In this document: positions 51,842 to 62,700 of the stretch, piece by piece
Layout of the letters: every line of letters begins with the position of its first letter
Numbering within the stretch: the first letter of the stretch is position 1
Assembly: GCF_023015805.1 (NCBI RefSeq)
Contig: NZ_JALKBA010000006.1
Location: 62,001 to 126,000, forward strand
DNA length: 64,000 nt
Reading direction: 5' to 3'
Origin: Cellulophaga sp. F20128
Lineage (GTDB): Bacteria > Bacteroidota > Bacteroidia > Flavobacteriales > Flavobacteriaceae
Translations under genes and position numbers: made by a program
The notes under the pieces: model-generated
Seen by the model: only the letters and a program-made list of their open reading frames with translations
Database searches by the model: none
What the model was told of the DNA's origin: nothing

Positions 51842-53230
51842 ATGTTTTCACAAGATACCATAGTTGCCTTAGCAACACCCTCTGGCGCAGGTGCCATCGC
51901 TATTATTCGGCTATCAGGACCCGAAGCAATTACCTTGGCCAATGCTAAGTTTAAATCTGTACGCCAAAAGGATTTAACCCAACAAAAAACACATACCATT
52001 CATTTGGGCCATATCGTAGATGGGCCTAAGGTGTATGATGAAGTACTGGTATCCCTTTTTAAAGGGCCAAATTCATATACGGGTGAAAATGTAATTGAAA
52101 TTTCTTGTCATGGCTCGCAATACATACAACAACAAATTATACAATTGTTTTTGCGTAACGGCTGTAGAATGGCAGATGCGGGCGAGTTTACACTACGTGC
52201 GTTTTTAAACGGAAAGCTAGATTTGAGTCAGGCAGAAGCCGTTGCAGATCTAATTGCCTCCGATAATGAAGCAAGCCATCAGATAGCGATGCAACAAATG
52301 CGTGGTGGGTTTTCGTCAGAAATTAAAAAACTACGAGAAGAGCTGCTTAATTTTGCTTCTTTAATAGAGTTAGAACTGGATTTTGCGGAAGAAGATGTAG
52401 AATTTGCAGACCGAACGCAGTTTATAGCTCTATTATCTAGAATACAAGAAGTACTAAAGCGATTAATTAATTCATTTGCAGTAGGTAACGTACTAAAAAA
52501 TGGCATTCCGGTTGCCATTGTAGGCGAGCCTAATGTGGGTAAATCTACCTTGTTAAACGCCTTATTAAATGAAGATAGGGCTATAGTAAGTGATATTGCG
52601 GGCACTACCAGAGATACCATTGAAGATGAGATTTCTATAGGCGGTATTGGTTTTCGATTTATAGATACGGCGGGTATACGAGAAACTGTAGATGTTGTAG
52701 AAAGTATTGGAATAAAAAAGACCTTTGAGAAAATAGAACAGGCTCAGGTAGTTTTGTATTTAAGTCCCCTTGCGCCCACCGCACAAAACCTCGCTGCGGT
52801 TACCGTAGAAATTGAGAAAATAAAAAATAAATTCCCTCTAAAAACCCTGGTGACCATCGCCAATAAAAAGGATTTGTATACTGCCGAGCAGATTGCAAGT
52901 ATAGAAAGTGAAATTCCTTCCATCTTATTTTTATCAGCTAAAAATGGGGATGGTATAGAAACGCTAAAAGACAAATTATTAGGGTTTGTAAATACGGGTG
53001 CGTTGCGAAATAACGAAACCATTGTGACCAATACCAGGCATTATGACGCCTTATTAAAATCTTTAGAAGATATTGAACGTGTACAGCTAGGGATGGATGG
53101 TGGTCTATCTGGAGATTTACTAGCTATAGACCTCAAAGAAGCCTTATACCACTTGGGTGAAATTACCGGTCAAGTATCTAATGATGAGTTGCTTGGGAAT
53201 ATATTTGCCAATTTTTGCATCGGAAAGTAA
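51842..53230 (+). CDS. mnmE: tRNA modification GTPase MnmE
   Basis: GTPase that, with MnmG, modifies wobble uridines in tRNA. 462 residues: an N-terminal tetrahydrofolate-binding domain (DTIVALATPSGAGAIAIIRLSG), a helical domain (LRAFLNGKLDLSQAEAVADLI), G1 GEPNVGKSTLLN, G3 DTAGIRET, G4 NKKD, and the C-terminal IFANFCIGK with the essential Cys. A TATTTTTG at 51829-51836 lies 5 bp before the ATG, so the transcript may be leaderless. Confidence 0.97.
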   Translation: MFSQDTIVALATPSGAGAIAIIRLSGPEAITLANAKFKSVRQKDLTQQKTHTIHLGHIVDGPKVYDEVLVSLFKGPNSYTGENVIEISCHGSQYIQQQIIQLFLRNGCRMADAGEFTLRAFLNGKLDLSQAEAVADLIASDNEASHQIAMQQMRGGFSSEIKKLREELLNFASLIELELDFAEEDVEFADRTQFIALLSRIQEVLKRLINSFAVGNVLKNGIPVAIVGEPNVGKSTLLNALLNEDRAIVSDIAGTTRDTIEDEISIGGIGFRFIDTAGIRETVDVVESIGIKKTFEKIEQAQVVLYLSPLAPTAQNLAAVTVEIEKIKNKFPLKTLVTIANKKDLYTAEQIASIESEIPSILFLSAKNGDGIETLKDKLLGFVNTGALRNNETIVTNTRHYDALLKSLEDIERVQLGMDGGLSGDLLAIDLKEALYHLGEITGQVSNDELLGNIFANFCIGK

Positions 53231-53307
53231 TCCCCTTGTATAAGAAGCCTTGGAACCCATAGTACCGCAGAGCACAACTTACAATACTACCAAGAGTCCC
53301 GACATCG

Positions 53308-54972
53308 CTACTCCTCCCGCCTGTTTTTCTGGTATTCAAAAACCTCAACCGCTTTTTGCCGAATAGCTGCGTTATTATGTTGTGACATTTTTTTTAAATA
53401 GGCGAATACTTGTCGGTCTTTGATGCGTTTTAAGGCTGAAATGGCTTCAACTTTTACTTGTTCAGAAGCCTGTGCATGCCCAACCAAGGAGGTGATGAAT
53501 GGAAAAACTAAGGGCGAACCTGTATTCCCCAATACCAATAGTTGCTGAATGGTATCATTTTTAAATTTCTTTTCTTCCAATAAGTAACGGGTTAATTTTT
53601 TAGCCTGCAATGGGTTAGATTGCCTCAAGTGATACGCCATACCCCCTAAGGCCAATTGAGCGGTTGATTTTATAAAATATCCTTGCGATTCTTCAGGACC
53701 AAAAGCAATAGACTTAAGGACCTTTATAGCCATAGGCGTAGGATATTCTGTGGTGCTGAGTACAGGAATTAATATCCGCAAAAAGTCTTCATTTCCTTTG
53801 TTTTTCTCTAGTAGCATCGCAATTGCATTGGTTGCACTAGGGGTTTCTGTCATGGCTAAAGCGGTGCTTAGGACCTTAAACGCTATGGTATGCTCCAAAT
53901 GGTTATTGAGGTAGGAAACAGCGGTATTGCAATATGCTGGTTGCAGATAAAAAAGGGCTCTAAACTTTAAATCTAAATTTTGGTTGAACCCCTGATTTAA
54001 ATCCTTCAATGCTGATAATTGTGACATTAATGTCTCCCAACTGTCCGCTCCTAAGGTTTCTTGATAGGCCATTTTTCTAATATCCTCATCTGAAACCCCT
54101 TCACTTAAGCTGGTTTTATGGCTATATTTTTCCGATTTCTCTACACCTAAAAGGTCAGAAATAACACTTTGTTGCACTTGTTTCTTATCCTTTATAAGAA
54201 CCAATACTTTGGCACCTAACACACTGAGCGTATCCTTATTTTGTAGCAATGTTTGCACCTCAGAAGTATGTATTCTTTTTAAAGTTCCCAAGGCATCTGC
54301 CTCAATGGTGCTATACTGTTCTATATTTAATTCCTGATTGTCACTTTTTGAGCTATAGGTCAGATAATCCAGTACATTTTTAGTATATTTTTTATGGCGA
54401 CCATCCTTAGGTTGTAGTTTGTAGACCGCCCTATAAGTGCCTTGCGTATTTTCTTCTGAAGTTTGCCATTCTTTTGTATTCTTTTTGGGTTTTATAAATT
54501 GCATTCTAGCGATTATATCTTTATACAGTCCTACCGCTGTTTCAGATACTTCAGCCTCAAATTTAAGCATGCCTATTTTTCCAGAGGTATGGGCACGTAC
54601 AAATACCGGTTTTAGTAAGTCTTGTAGGATGGTCTCTAATTGAATAGAAACGCCTTCTGTCTTTATATCTACTTTAGGGCTTACCAATTGATAACAAAGT
54701 AGTAGGCTATCCTTGGTTTGTGTTAGTATTGTTATGCTAAGATCAGCCGCCATGGTCATTTCTAAATGTTGTAAAGATTCACTGCTAAAAAAGGGTTGGT
54801 TTTTGGTTAAAGTATCAGCACTGTATAGTTTTTGTATATCGCTATATCCAAAATTTTCTGCGTTGTATGAATAGGCAAACTGATTTATAACCGTAGTACT
54901 CCTACTCCCTTTACAGCCCATTAACCATAGCTGCAAAAGAAGTATAGCACATATAACTCTTATTGTTTTCAT
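53308..54972 (-). CDS. Lipoprotein with vitellogenin-N-like helical repeat domain
   Basis: A 554-residue lipoprotein (lipobox LMGC). A beta-rich part of about 260 residues comes first (TEGVSIQLETILQDLLKP..., ENTQGTYRAVYKLQPK..., YSTIEADALGTLKRIHTSEV). A helical superhelix follows to the end, with LTRYLLEEKKF and then, around residues 481-550, LGNTGSPLVFPFITSLV, VKVEAISALKRIKD and AAIRQKAVEVFEY. This order and the LGN-x-G...ALRR pattern recall the N-terminal unit of vitellogenin and other large lipid transfer proteins. It is transcribed just downstream of the gene at 54979 (6-bp gap), probably as an operon. Confidence 0.6.
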   Translation of the reverse strand: MKTIRVICAILLLQLWLMGCKGSRSTTVINQFAYSYNAENFGYSDIQKLYSADTLTKNQPFFSSESLQHLEMTMAADLSITILTQTKDSLLLCYQLVSPKVDIKTEGVSIQLETILQDLLKPVFVRAHTSGKIGMLKFEAEVSETAVGLYKDIIARMQFIKPKKNTKEWQTSEENTQGTYRAVYKLQPKDGRHKKYTKNVLDYLTYSSKSDNQELNIEQYSTIEADALGTLKRIHTSEVQTLLQNKDTLSVLGAKVLVLIKDKKQVQQSVISDLLGVEKSEKYSHKTSLSEGVSDEDIRKMAYQETLGADSWETLMSQLSALKDLNQGFNQNLDLKFRALFYLQPAYCNTAVSYLNNHLEHTIAFKVLSTALAMTETPSATNAIAMLLEKNKGNEDFLRILIPVLSTTEYPTPMAIKVLKSIAFGPEESQGYFIKSTAQLALGGMAYHLRQSNPLQAKKLTRYLLEEKKFKNDTIQQLLVLGNTGSPLVFPFITSLVGHAQASEQVKVEAISALKRIKDRQVFAYLKKMSQHNNAAIRQKAVEVFEYQKNRREE

Positions 54973-54978
54973 TGTTTC

Positions 54979-56613
54979 TTAATCTTGTGAAAAAACTGGA
55001 TCATCCTCATACCTTGCTATATTTGCTAAGGTAATGGGTGTAAAACCACCTTGTGCTATGGTACCAGAATCTTTAAAACCATTCCAACTAAAAAGTTGGT
55101 GTGTTTTGCGGTAACAATCATCAACAAATGGAATATCTATTGGAGAACAGATCTCACCATAAGCATTGATATAACCGCTTAATACCTCTATATTATAACC
55201 AAAATAGTAATTTACGCCAACTACAATTTCCTCCATATTTTGAACAAATATACCGGTGTATGCATTTAAATCTAATTCGCCCTTAACAAAGGTTAATTCT
55301 GCTTCCACACCACCACCAACAACACCAACAAGACTAAGACCACCTTCGCCATACACTTTTAAATCTATTACTGGCTTTGCATGTACGGAAGCTATAGTGC
55401 GTTCTATAGTTGCTTCAAATTCAAAACTCACCAAACCTTTAACACCTATAAGTCCTTTAAAATCTAAGCCTGGTAATAAGGGTATTCTCAATGGAAAAGA
55501 TTTATCATAAGTTTTAGCATAGGTTTGTGTAAAGGATTTTTTTTGTGGGTATGTTTCATTTATACTAAAAACATTTTGTTCCATTGCTTGCACCAGGATT
55601 TTCGCACTCATGTTTATAGACACATTAGAAGGAGCATAAAGGTCACTACTTAAGCTTAGTACATCTACAGATTTACCCAAAAGGGAGCCGGTAGCTTTAC
55701 TATTTGCTTTTACCCGAAACTCTGATTTATTACTGTCTTTATTTTCTACATCAAAAGGATAAATTTTTGCAAAACGGGTAATAGAACCTTCTATCGTTGC
55801 CTGAAAGATATCTGGATCTCCAAAATTCCAATTTTTATCATCCGTTTTATCAAGTTCATAAAGTTTTGATAGATTCCCTATTCTTTTGGGTCTATGGTCT
55901 TTAAAATTTCTCTTTTGAAGCGGTTTTTTTTGAGCCATTACGGTACCGGATCTATTGGTATAACTGTATTTATTTAGATTGTCAATTTCGGTTTTAGAAT
56001 AACGGCTATAGGGTTTTAAGGTAACCATTGTTAACCTGCCATTAGACGATGTGCCCGCGACTTTTACCCGCTGTTCTTCACTCATAAATTTTTTAACATC
56101 GGCTTCTTTTTTAAAGCTTCCTATAGATTTTGGAGCTAAGGCTCTTCTTCCATCCAAATACTTGGTATCCGTTACCATTTTAGAAACTATATTGGCGTCC
56201 TTATTCCGTAAACTATACCCTTGGGCATTCAGTTTTTTCTCTATGGCATTGAGTTCACTAATATAGGTCTGGGCTGTTGTAGCCTTGCCGTTTTTTAGGG
56301 TCACCCTTTGGTTAGGTGCTATTGCATTTCCTTTGCTATCTACTAGGGTAAAGGGAACAAACTTTATTTCAGGTTTTCGTGTTAATTTATAATGTGAGTT
56401 GTTTGTAGTGACTTCAACGGGGCTCATTTTAGATTTTTGAACTGTCGAATTTTGAGCCACTTTCTTTAGTCTTGTAAAAGGGTCTTCTACTTTTTTAGTT
56501 CTGTGATCACGTACAACTTGAGATTGTATAGGAGACAGGTAAATACCTATAACAAGTACAAAAACCATACACATCATATTTCTATTGCGTTTTAATTTTG
56601 CTGTTCTTTTCAT
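54979..56613 (-). CDS. Secreted beta-rich protein paired with the vitellogenin-like lipoprotein
   Basis: A 544-residue exported protein with a signal peptide (ending SPIQSQ). The N-terminal part has charged segments and YISELNAIEKKLNAQGYSLRNKD. The C-terminal ~280 residues are strongly beta-patterned with Gly-Leu strands (GLDFKGLIGVKGLVSFEFEA..., LKVYGEGGLSLVGVVGGGVEA), like a beta-sandwich or beta-sheet lipid-cavity wall. No named family. It is upstream in the same operon as the vitellogenin-like protein and may be its partner. Confidence 0.65.
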   Translation of the reverse strand: MKRTAKLKRNRNMMCMVFVLVIGIYLSPIQSQVVRDHRTKKVEDPFTRLKKVAQNSTVQKSKMSPVEVTTNNSHYKLTRKPEIKFVPFTLVDSKGNAIAPNQRVTLKNGKATTAQTYISELNAIEKKLNAQGYSLRNKDANIVSKMVTDTKYLDGRRALAPKSIGSFKKEADVKKFMSEEQRVKVAGTSSNGRLTMVTLKPYSRYSKTEIDNLNKYSYTNRSGTVMAQKKPLQKRNFKDHRPKRIGNLSKLYELDKTDDKNWNFGDPDIFQATIEGSITRFAKIYPFDVENKDSNKSEFRVKANSKATGSLLGKSVDVLSLSSDLYAPSNVSINMSAKILVQAMEQNVFSINETYPQKKSFTQTYAKTYDKSFPLRIPLLPGLDFKGLIGVKGLVSFEFEATIERTIASVHAKPVIDLKVYGEGGLSLVGVVGGGVEAELTFVKGELDLNAYTGIFVQNMEEIVVGVNYYFGYNIEVLSGYINAYGEICSPIDIPFVDDCYRKTHQLFSWNGFKDSGTIAQGGFTPITLANIARYEDDPVFSQD

Positions 56614-56768
56614 AATTCAATACTTAATGATTACACTATTTTAGATTCAAATTTTCCTTAGCAGCTTAGGGTCATCCGCAGCTGGCCTGCGTTTCTAATG
56701 ACACCATAGCCCGTAGTAGGCAAGGCGGCGGTTGCGACTCTAATGTTTTTATTGTGGTTATCTGGTTG

Positions 56769-57797
56769 CTATTCTCGGACTACAAAAACGCCAGTGGCAA
56801 AAGCATTATTAGACAAGATTGTTGGCTCCCCATTTTTCCAGAGTTTCGCAATAGGTCCCTCTGACCCCACTACGTAGACATCCTTATTAAAAACAAATAC
56901 AGCGTTGGCTTCTGATGAGATGCTGCCATCTGTTAAAGCTGTGGCTGCCCCATTTTCCCAGACCATAGCAACACCCTTACCGTCTCTATATTCCCTACCG
57001 GCAGCGTACAGCTTACCATCTTTAACAAAGATTTGATTGACTTTGGAAACCTCATCCCCATTGGTTAAAAAAGTTTCTACCCCATTTTTCCATGTTTTAG
57101 CTATAAACTTCCCTCCTACAAATTCTATTCCCCCCGCATAAACAGCATTATTTTCTATATAAACCGAGTTCACTTGCGAGATACCAGTTTCACTATTCTC
57201 TAGGGTCAGTTCTATGCCATTTTTCCACAATGTAGCTTGGCTTTTAACTGCCACAAAATATCCTGCGGCATATACATCATCACCTTCTACAACTAAAGCG
57301 TTCACATAAGCATCATTGTTTCCATCGCTAAGAACAATCTCCACCCCATTTTTCCAAATTTTAGCCACATTCTTGGTGCCATTAGACTCAAACCCTCCTG
57401 CATACACCGTACTACCAACTACAAAAACGGAAGTAGCTATCGCATTATAATTGCCATCTGTCAATGGAGTTCCTATCCCATTTTTCCATACAACAGCCAT
57501 TTTATTAGCACCACTGTTTTCAAACCCAACTACGTACACATCTTTACCTTCTACGAATAAAGCATTTGCCTCAGCCTCTGGGATACCCGAGGTTATTGGT
57601 AATTCTTCTCCGTTTTTCCATAGCGTTGCCCCTATTACATCTCCAGGTTTTAGAATTGCCCCTACCGCATAAACGGCTGTCTTATGAGCCCCAAATAGTG
57701 GGTTCTTATCCTCAGAATCATCTTTGCTACAAGAAAAAACCAAGAGCAGTAGCCATACTAAAATGATTTGTTTATTTATAATATTCAGTGTTTTCAT
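56769..57797 (-). CDS. Lipoprotein with seven ~44-residue repeats (beta-propeller)
   Basis: A 342-residue lipoprotein (lipobox FSC after LLLLVF). It is built from seven repeats of about 36-45 residues with VYxxG...WKNG...LTDG...A-x-A-x-VFV, for example VYVVGFEN, VYAGGFES, VYAAGYFV, VYAGGIEF, LYAAGREY and VYVVGSEG. Seven units suit a seven-bladed propeller. It is a surface-exposed binding protein by inference. Confidence 0.8.
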   Translation of the reverse strand: MKTLNIINKQIILVWLLLLVFSCSKDDSEDKNPLFGAHKTAVYAVGAILKPGDVIGATLWKNGEELPITSGIPEAEANALFVEGKDVYVVGFENSGANKMAVVWKNGIGTPLTDGNYNAIATSVFVVGSTVYAGGFESNGTKNVAKIWKNGVEIVLSDGNNDAYVNALVVEGDDVYAAGYFVAVKSQATLWKNGIELTLENSETGISQVNSVYIENNAVYAGGIEFVGGKFIAKTWKNGVETFLTNGDEVSKVNQIFVKDGKLYAAGREYRDGKGVAMVWENGAATALTDGSISSEANAVFVFNKDVYVVGSEGPIAKLWKNGEPTILSNNAFATGVFVVRE

Positions 57798-57824
57798 AAT
57801 TTTATGTTTACTATTAAACTAGCT

Positions 57825-59594
57825 TTAATTACAACCTTCACCAGCATCTGCCAGTATCGTAAGGATACCCCCATTGGATATTTGCAGTTCGCAAACTTCT
57901 GCTGGAATACTACTAATAGGATTATTGGTGATACTTAATAATGTTAAATTGGTTAATAGTTGAAAACTGTCGGGAACAGTCGTTAAGTTGTTAGAAGCCG
58001 CGGTTATCGTGGTAAGCTTGCGTAAATTAGTAGACACCTCTGGAAAACTTGAAATGTCATTACTATTTATGTTTAATACTTCTAAATCTCCAAAAACATT
58101 AATGTCTTCAGGTATTCTAGTAAGGTTTTTATTATTCATTGTCATTTCCGTTGGATTAGAGATATCATTGAATTTAACGCCTGGGTAATTGTCTACACCC
58201 CATCCTAAAGTATTTCCTGGATTCGCACTGTATATTTGAATGAGGGCATCTTTTAGTGAGGAGGTAGAACAACTAATGCCATCATCTTTTACTAAGGACA
58301 GGCCATTAAAATCTACTAAAAAACAAATAGATATTGGAATTGACATTAGGTTGTTGCCCTTCATTTGTACACTAAGTAAATTGTTAAGAAATCCAATTTC
58401 TGGAGGTAAAATAGTGATTTGATTATCACTTATTCCTAAATATTTTAAACTGGTTAATTGTCCTATTTCTTCAGGTAGGGTAGTAAGTTGGTTCTCATTT
58501 AGCAACAATTCTGTTAAATAACCTAATTGGCCAATCTCTGGAGGTAAGGAAGTAAGTTTATTGTTTTGTAACATAATGTTTATTAAATTAAATAACTGGC
58601 CAATTTCTGAAGGAATTGAGGTAAGCTTATTACTACGTAAATCCGTAAATTCTAATTTACTTAACTGCCCAATTTCTGAAGGAATTGAGGTCAGCTCATT
58701 ACTACTTATATTCAAAATTTTTAAACTACTTAACTGGCTAATTCCTGTTGGAATTTGGGTTATCTGATTATGTCCTATGTTTAAAGATTCTAATTTTGTT
58801 AACAGAAAAATTTCAGAAGGTAAGTTTGAAAGCTGATTACGATTTAAACCTAAACTTTTCAAATTTACCAACTGTTCAATCCCTGGAGGAAGAGAAGTAA
58901 AGTTGTTATAACTTAAATTTAAATTTGTTAAGGATTTTAATTGTCCAATCTCTGGAGGCAAAGAATTAATTTGGTTTATACCCAAATCCAACCTTTCTAA
59001 AGCGACTAATTCACCTATTTTTTTAGGAAGCGCAGAAATAGTTCTACCAGTCATACTTAATTCAATAATTTCATCTTCCGTATTTAAGGTAACTCGATCT
59101 AAATCACCCAAATCTGCTGTTGCATCAAGATCCCAACTAAGGGTGTTTTCGGGATTGGCATCCAAAATAGCTTGTAATATTTGCCGCTGGGTTAAAAGCG
59201 CGGTAATGGTAACGGTATACACAGTGGTACTGCCATCTTCGGCAGTTACCGTATAAACTATTGGATTGGTAAAGTTTTGTGCAGTATCATGGCTTATGGA
59301 GGCTAATGCCGATATTTTCACTTCCGGTAAAAGGCCTGTAATATTAGTATTGGGAGGCATTGTAGCAGTAATGGTCTTGTTTTCTTCATCTATTGTAGCC
59401 ACTATATTGGTGCTTATAGCGTTGTTGGTAATTAAAAACACAAAACTTGTAATTTGCTTCTCACTGCTTTTCGGTTCAATTTGTGGCTCTGGCCCATCAT
59501 CTTTATTACAGCCAGTTGCTGCAAATAACATAAGACAACAAATAAACAGATTGATTTTACAAGTGCTTTTCCAATTTAATTTAATAGTTCCCAT
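57825..59594 (-). CDS. Leucine-rich-repeat lipoprotein
   Basis: A 589-residue lipoprotein (lipobox AATGC). Residues ~45-130 form a DUF5018/Ig-like domain (ITSFVFLITNNA..., VYTVTAEDGSTTVYTVTI). The rest is leucine-rich repeats of 23 residues (NxLTSLPxEIGQLxxL and NQITxIPxGISQL), about twelve before an interruption near residue 460 (CSTSSLKDALIQIYSANPGNTLGWGVD) and about four after. It is surface-exposed and possibly an adhesin; the substrate is unknown. Confidence 0.88.
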   Translation of the reverse strand: MGTIKLNWKSTCKINLFICCLMLFAATGCNKDDGPEPQIEPKSSEKQITSFVFLITNNAISTNIVATIDEENKTITATMPPNTNITGLLPEVKISALASISHDTAQNFTNPIVYTVTAEDGSTTVYTVTITALLTQRQILQAILDANPENTLSWDLDATADLGDLDRVTLNTEDEIIELSMTGRTISALPKKIGELVALERLDLGINQINSLPPEIGQLKSLTNLNLSYNNFTSLPPGIEQLVNLKSLGLNRNQLSNLPSEIFLLTKLESLNIGHNQITQIPTGISQLSSLKILNISSNELTSIPSEIGQLSKLEFTDLRSNKLTSIPSEIGQLFNLINIMLQNNKLTSLPPEIGQLGYLTELLLNENQLTTLPEEIGQLTSLKYLGISDNQITILPPEIGFLNNLLSVQMKGNNLMSIPISICFLVDFNGLSLVKDDGISCSTSSLKDALIQIYSANPGNTLGWGVDNYPGVKFNDISNPTEMTMNNKNLTRIPEDINVFGDLEVLNINSNDISSFPEVSTNLRKLTTITAASNNLTTVPDSFQLLTNLTLLSITNNPISSIPAEVCELQISNGGILTILADAGEGCN

Positions 59595-59752
59595 ATCCCA
59601 CGTTTTTTATGTAGGACCAAGGTATCTCTCAATGGTTTTTAAGGGATAAACTATTATTTTAATCTGTAGAAGTAATTCTGCATTGTAATTTAAAAACAGG
59701 TGCTATTCTTGCATAATGATGCAATACAAGATGATAAAAATCTGATATTCAA

Positions 59753-62700
59753 TTATTTAATAAATTCACTAGGCGCAACACCAAACTCCTCTTTAAATGC
59801 CCTACTGAACCAAGATGGATCGTTAAAACCGGTCTCATAGGCAATTTCAGATACCGTTTTTGAGCTAGATTGAAGTAACTCCTTAGCGCGTTGCAAACGA
59901 ACTGAACGGATAAAAACTGCCGTAGATTTATTGGTAATTGCTTTTAACTTTCTATAAATTTGAGATTCACTTAAACTTAATTCAATTGCCAGGCTGGCGG
60001 AACCAAAGCTCGAGTTTTCAATCTCCCCATGAATTAACTTTATTACTTTCTTAAGGAATTTAGCCTCAGGATTTTCTGCTTTTTTATCTAAAAAGGAGGT
60101 AAAACTATCCTTTTCCATTTTTAGCAACATTTTTTTGCGCAGACTAATAAGCTGATTTAACCTTGTAAATAGTTCTTCCTTAACAAAGGGTTTCGTTAAA
60201 TATGCATCAGCCCCATGTGAAAGTCCCTTAAGCCTGTCTTTCATAGCTACCTTGGCGGTAAGGATAATTATTGGAATATGGTCAGTACGCTCATCTGTTT
60301 TTAATAACTCACATACCTCATAACCGTCTTTACCAGGCATCATAACATCGCAAATAATAATGTCTGGCACTCTTTCTTTAGCCATTTCAATCCCTTGAAT
60401 ACCATCAACAGCATGTAAGGTTTGATATTTTCCTTTTAAACAGGTTTCTAAATAATGGGCTACATCATGATTGTCTTCTATTATTAAACTCAAGGGTAAT
60501 GTTGAGTCTTCATCAATTGGAAAGGCTACCTCCCTAGGGCGCTGTGGGTTAAAGGCAACAGGCTCTGGTTTATGTTCAAAATGATAGTCTTCTGCGTACG
60601 CCGCATTTCGCGTTATAGGTAGCAATACAATAAATTCACTTCCCTTATTAATCTCACTTTTAACTTCAATAGATCCTTGGAGTAGGTTTACCATTTCATT
60701 TGTTAATGCCAAGCCAATTCCGGTTCCTTCTGTTGCCCTAGATTTACTTGTATTTACTTGGTAAAATCTATTAAAAACATGGGGTATATTTTCTTTTGAG
60801 ATCCCCATTCCATTGTCTTTCACTTTAAGGACCAGCTGTTCCTTATTATTTTCAATGATACGGTTAATATGTACTATAATTTTTCCACTAGCTTTATTAT
60901 TAAACTTAATGGCATTTGAAATAAGGTTATAGATAATGGCAGATACCTTTTCAACGTCATAGTCCATCACAAGGGATTCAATTTCGGCATATACCATTAG
61001 CTTAATATGTGCTTCATCTGCCATGGTACTAAAACTTTCACTAAGGTATTTTATAAAAGGAATGATATCGCCTTTGATAAAATTTATATCCATTTTTTCG
61101 TTTTCCAACTTCGCTAAATCCAAAAGTTCATTCACCAATCGCAACAAATTACTCCCGTTGCGCTCTATCATTTCTAAAGAATTTTCTGCTGAATCTAACT
61201 CCTTTTTTCTAAGGTTCGCCTTTAAATTACTTGCCATCCCTAGAATTACGGTCAGGGGTGTTCTAAATTCGTGTGTAATATTGGTATACAAATTACTTTT
61301 TAAATGATCTAAATCTTTTAAACGTACACTTTCTGCTAGGGCAAGTTTTCTAGAGAGCTGAAACCGGTATAATTTAAAAGCCAAGGCAATAAAAAGACCA
61401 ACATACAGCAGATAGGCCCACCATGTTTTATACCAATGAGGGCGTATGTTTAATTTTATTTCTAAAGGAGCCTGATTCCATTCTTTGCCCCTTGCAAAAC
61501 CATTAACTTGCAAGGTGTGGCTGCCTGATGGTAGATTTAAAAACTGAATTTTAGGATCTGTAAGCATATTCCATTCCGTATTATCTGGTAATAGCTTATA
61601 CCCATATTTCATATTGTTATTAAAACTGTAATCAATGGTAGAAAACTCTAAATAAAAAGGGAATTGATTTTGTTTAAATTCAATTTCATTGGTATGAAAA
61701 ACAGCATTTTTTAATATTCCCGAAACGTTAGACGGTCTCATTATTTGATCTTTTATTCTCAATTGAGACAAATAAAGCGGTTTGGGGGTGTCTATATTCT
61801 TTAAATTCTTAGGATTAAAGTAGGTAATACCTCCTATTCCACCCATATATAATGTACCATCCTTATCTTTAAATTTTGCATGAATATCAAACTCGTTACT
61901 CTGTATACCGTCAACCACATTGTATTGTGAGAAACTTTCGTTCTCTGGAATAAACTTAATAAGTCCGTCATTAGTACCCAACCACAGGTTACCATCATTA
62001 TCATTTTGAACAATATAGACAACGGCATTTGGAAATTGGTCTTGCTCTGTCCAGGATTCAAATTCATTATCGCCTAAAAACAAATTTAACCCATACCTAG
62101 TACCAACCCATATTCTTTCTTGTTTGTCAATTAGAATATCATAAACAGAATTATGTGACAATGGTTTTTTTGAGTTCGCACTTTTATAATAGTTAAAAAA
62201 CGTGGGATCTGAATACTTCTTATCGGCAAATTGAATCTTGGTTAATCCTCCTTGAGTACCCACCAAAATAGTATTGTCCTTATCCGCTAAAATACAGTCT
62301 GTAAAGTCATTTTTAAGCGAGTTTACATTATTAATTTCATTGCTATAGCGGAATATTTTAACCTTTTTGTCTGGTGACATTTCTAATCGAAAAATACCGT
62401 GTCCAAAAGTGGCCCCCCAAATATTGTTATTCTTATCTAAGGTAATATCCTTTAAAAAATCTCCATTAATTGAATTTGGATTATTGGGATCTGAGTGAAA
62501 CACCAGAAATTCTGGATTATTGGGGTCAAATGTGGTTAAATCTATCATGGCCAGCCCCCTTGTTGTACCCAACCACATTCTTTTGTTTATTTCATCTTTT
62601 ACAATAGCCCTCACTACAGCCCCAGAAATACCATTTTCCTTACTATTGTTCTGGGTTAAATAATACGCCTTACCATCCCTAATCAAATTTAATCCACCAT

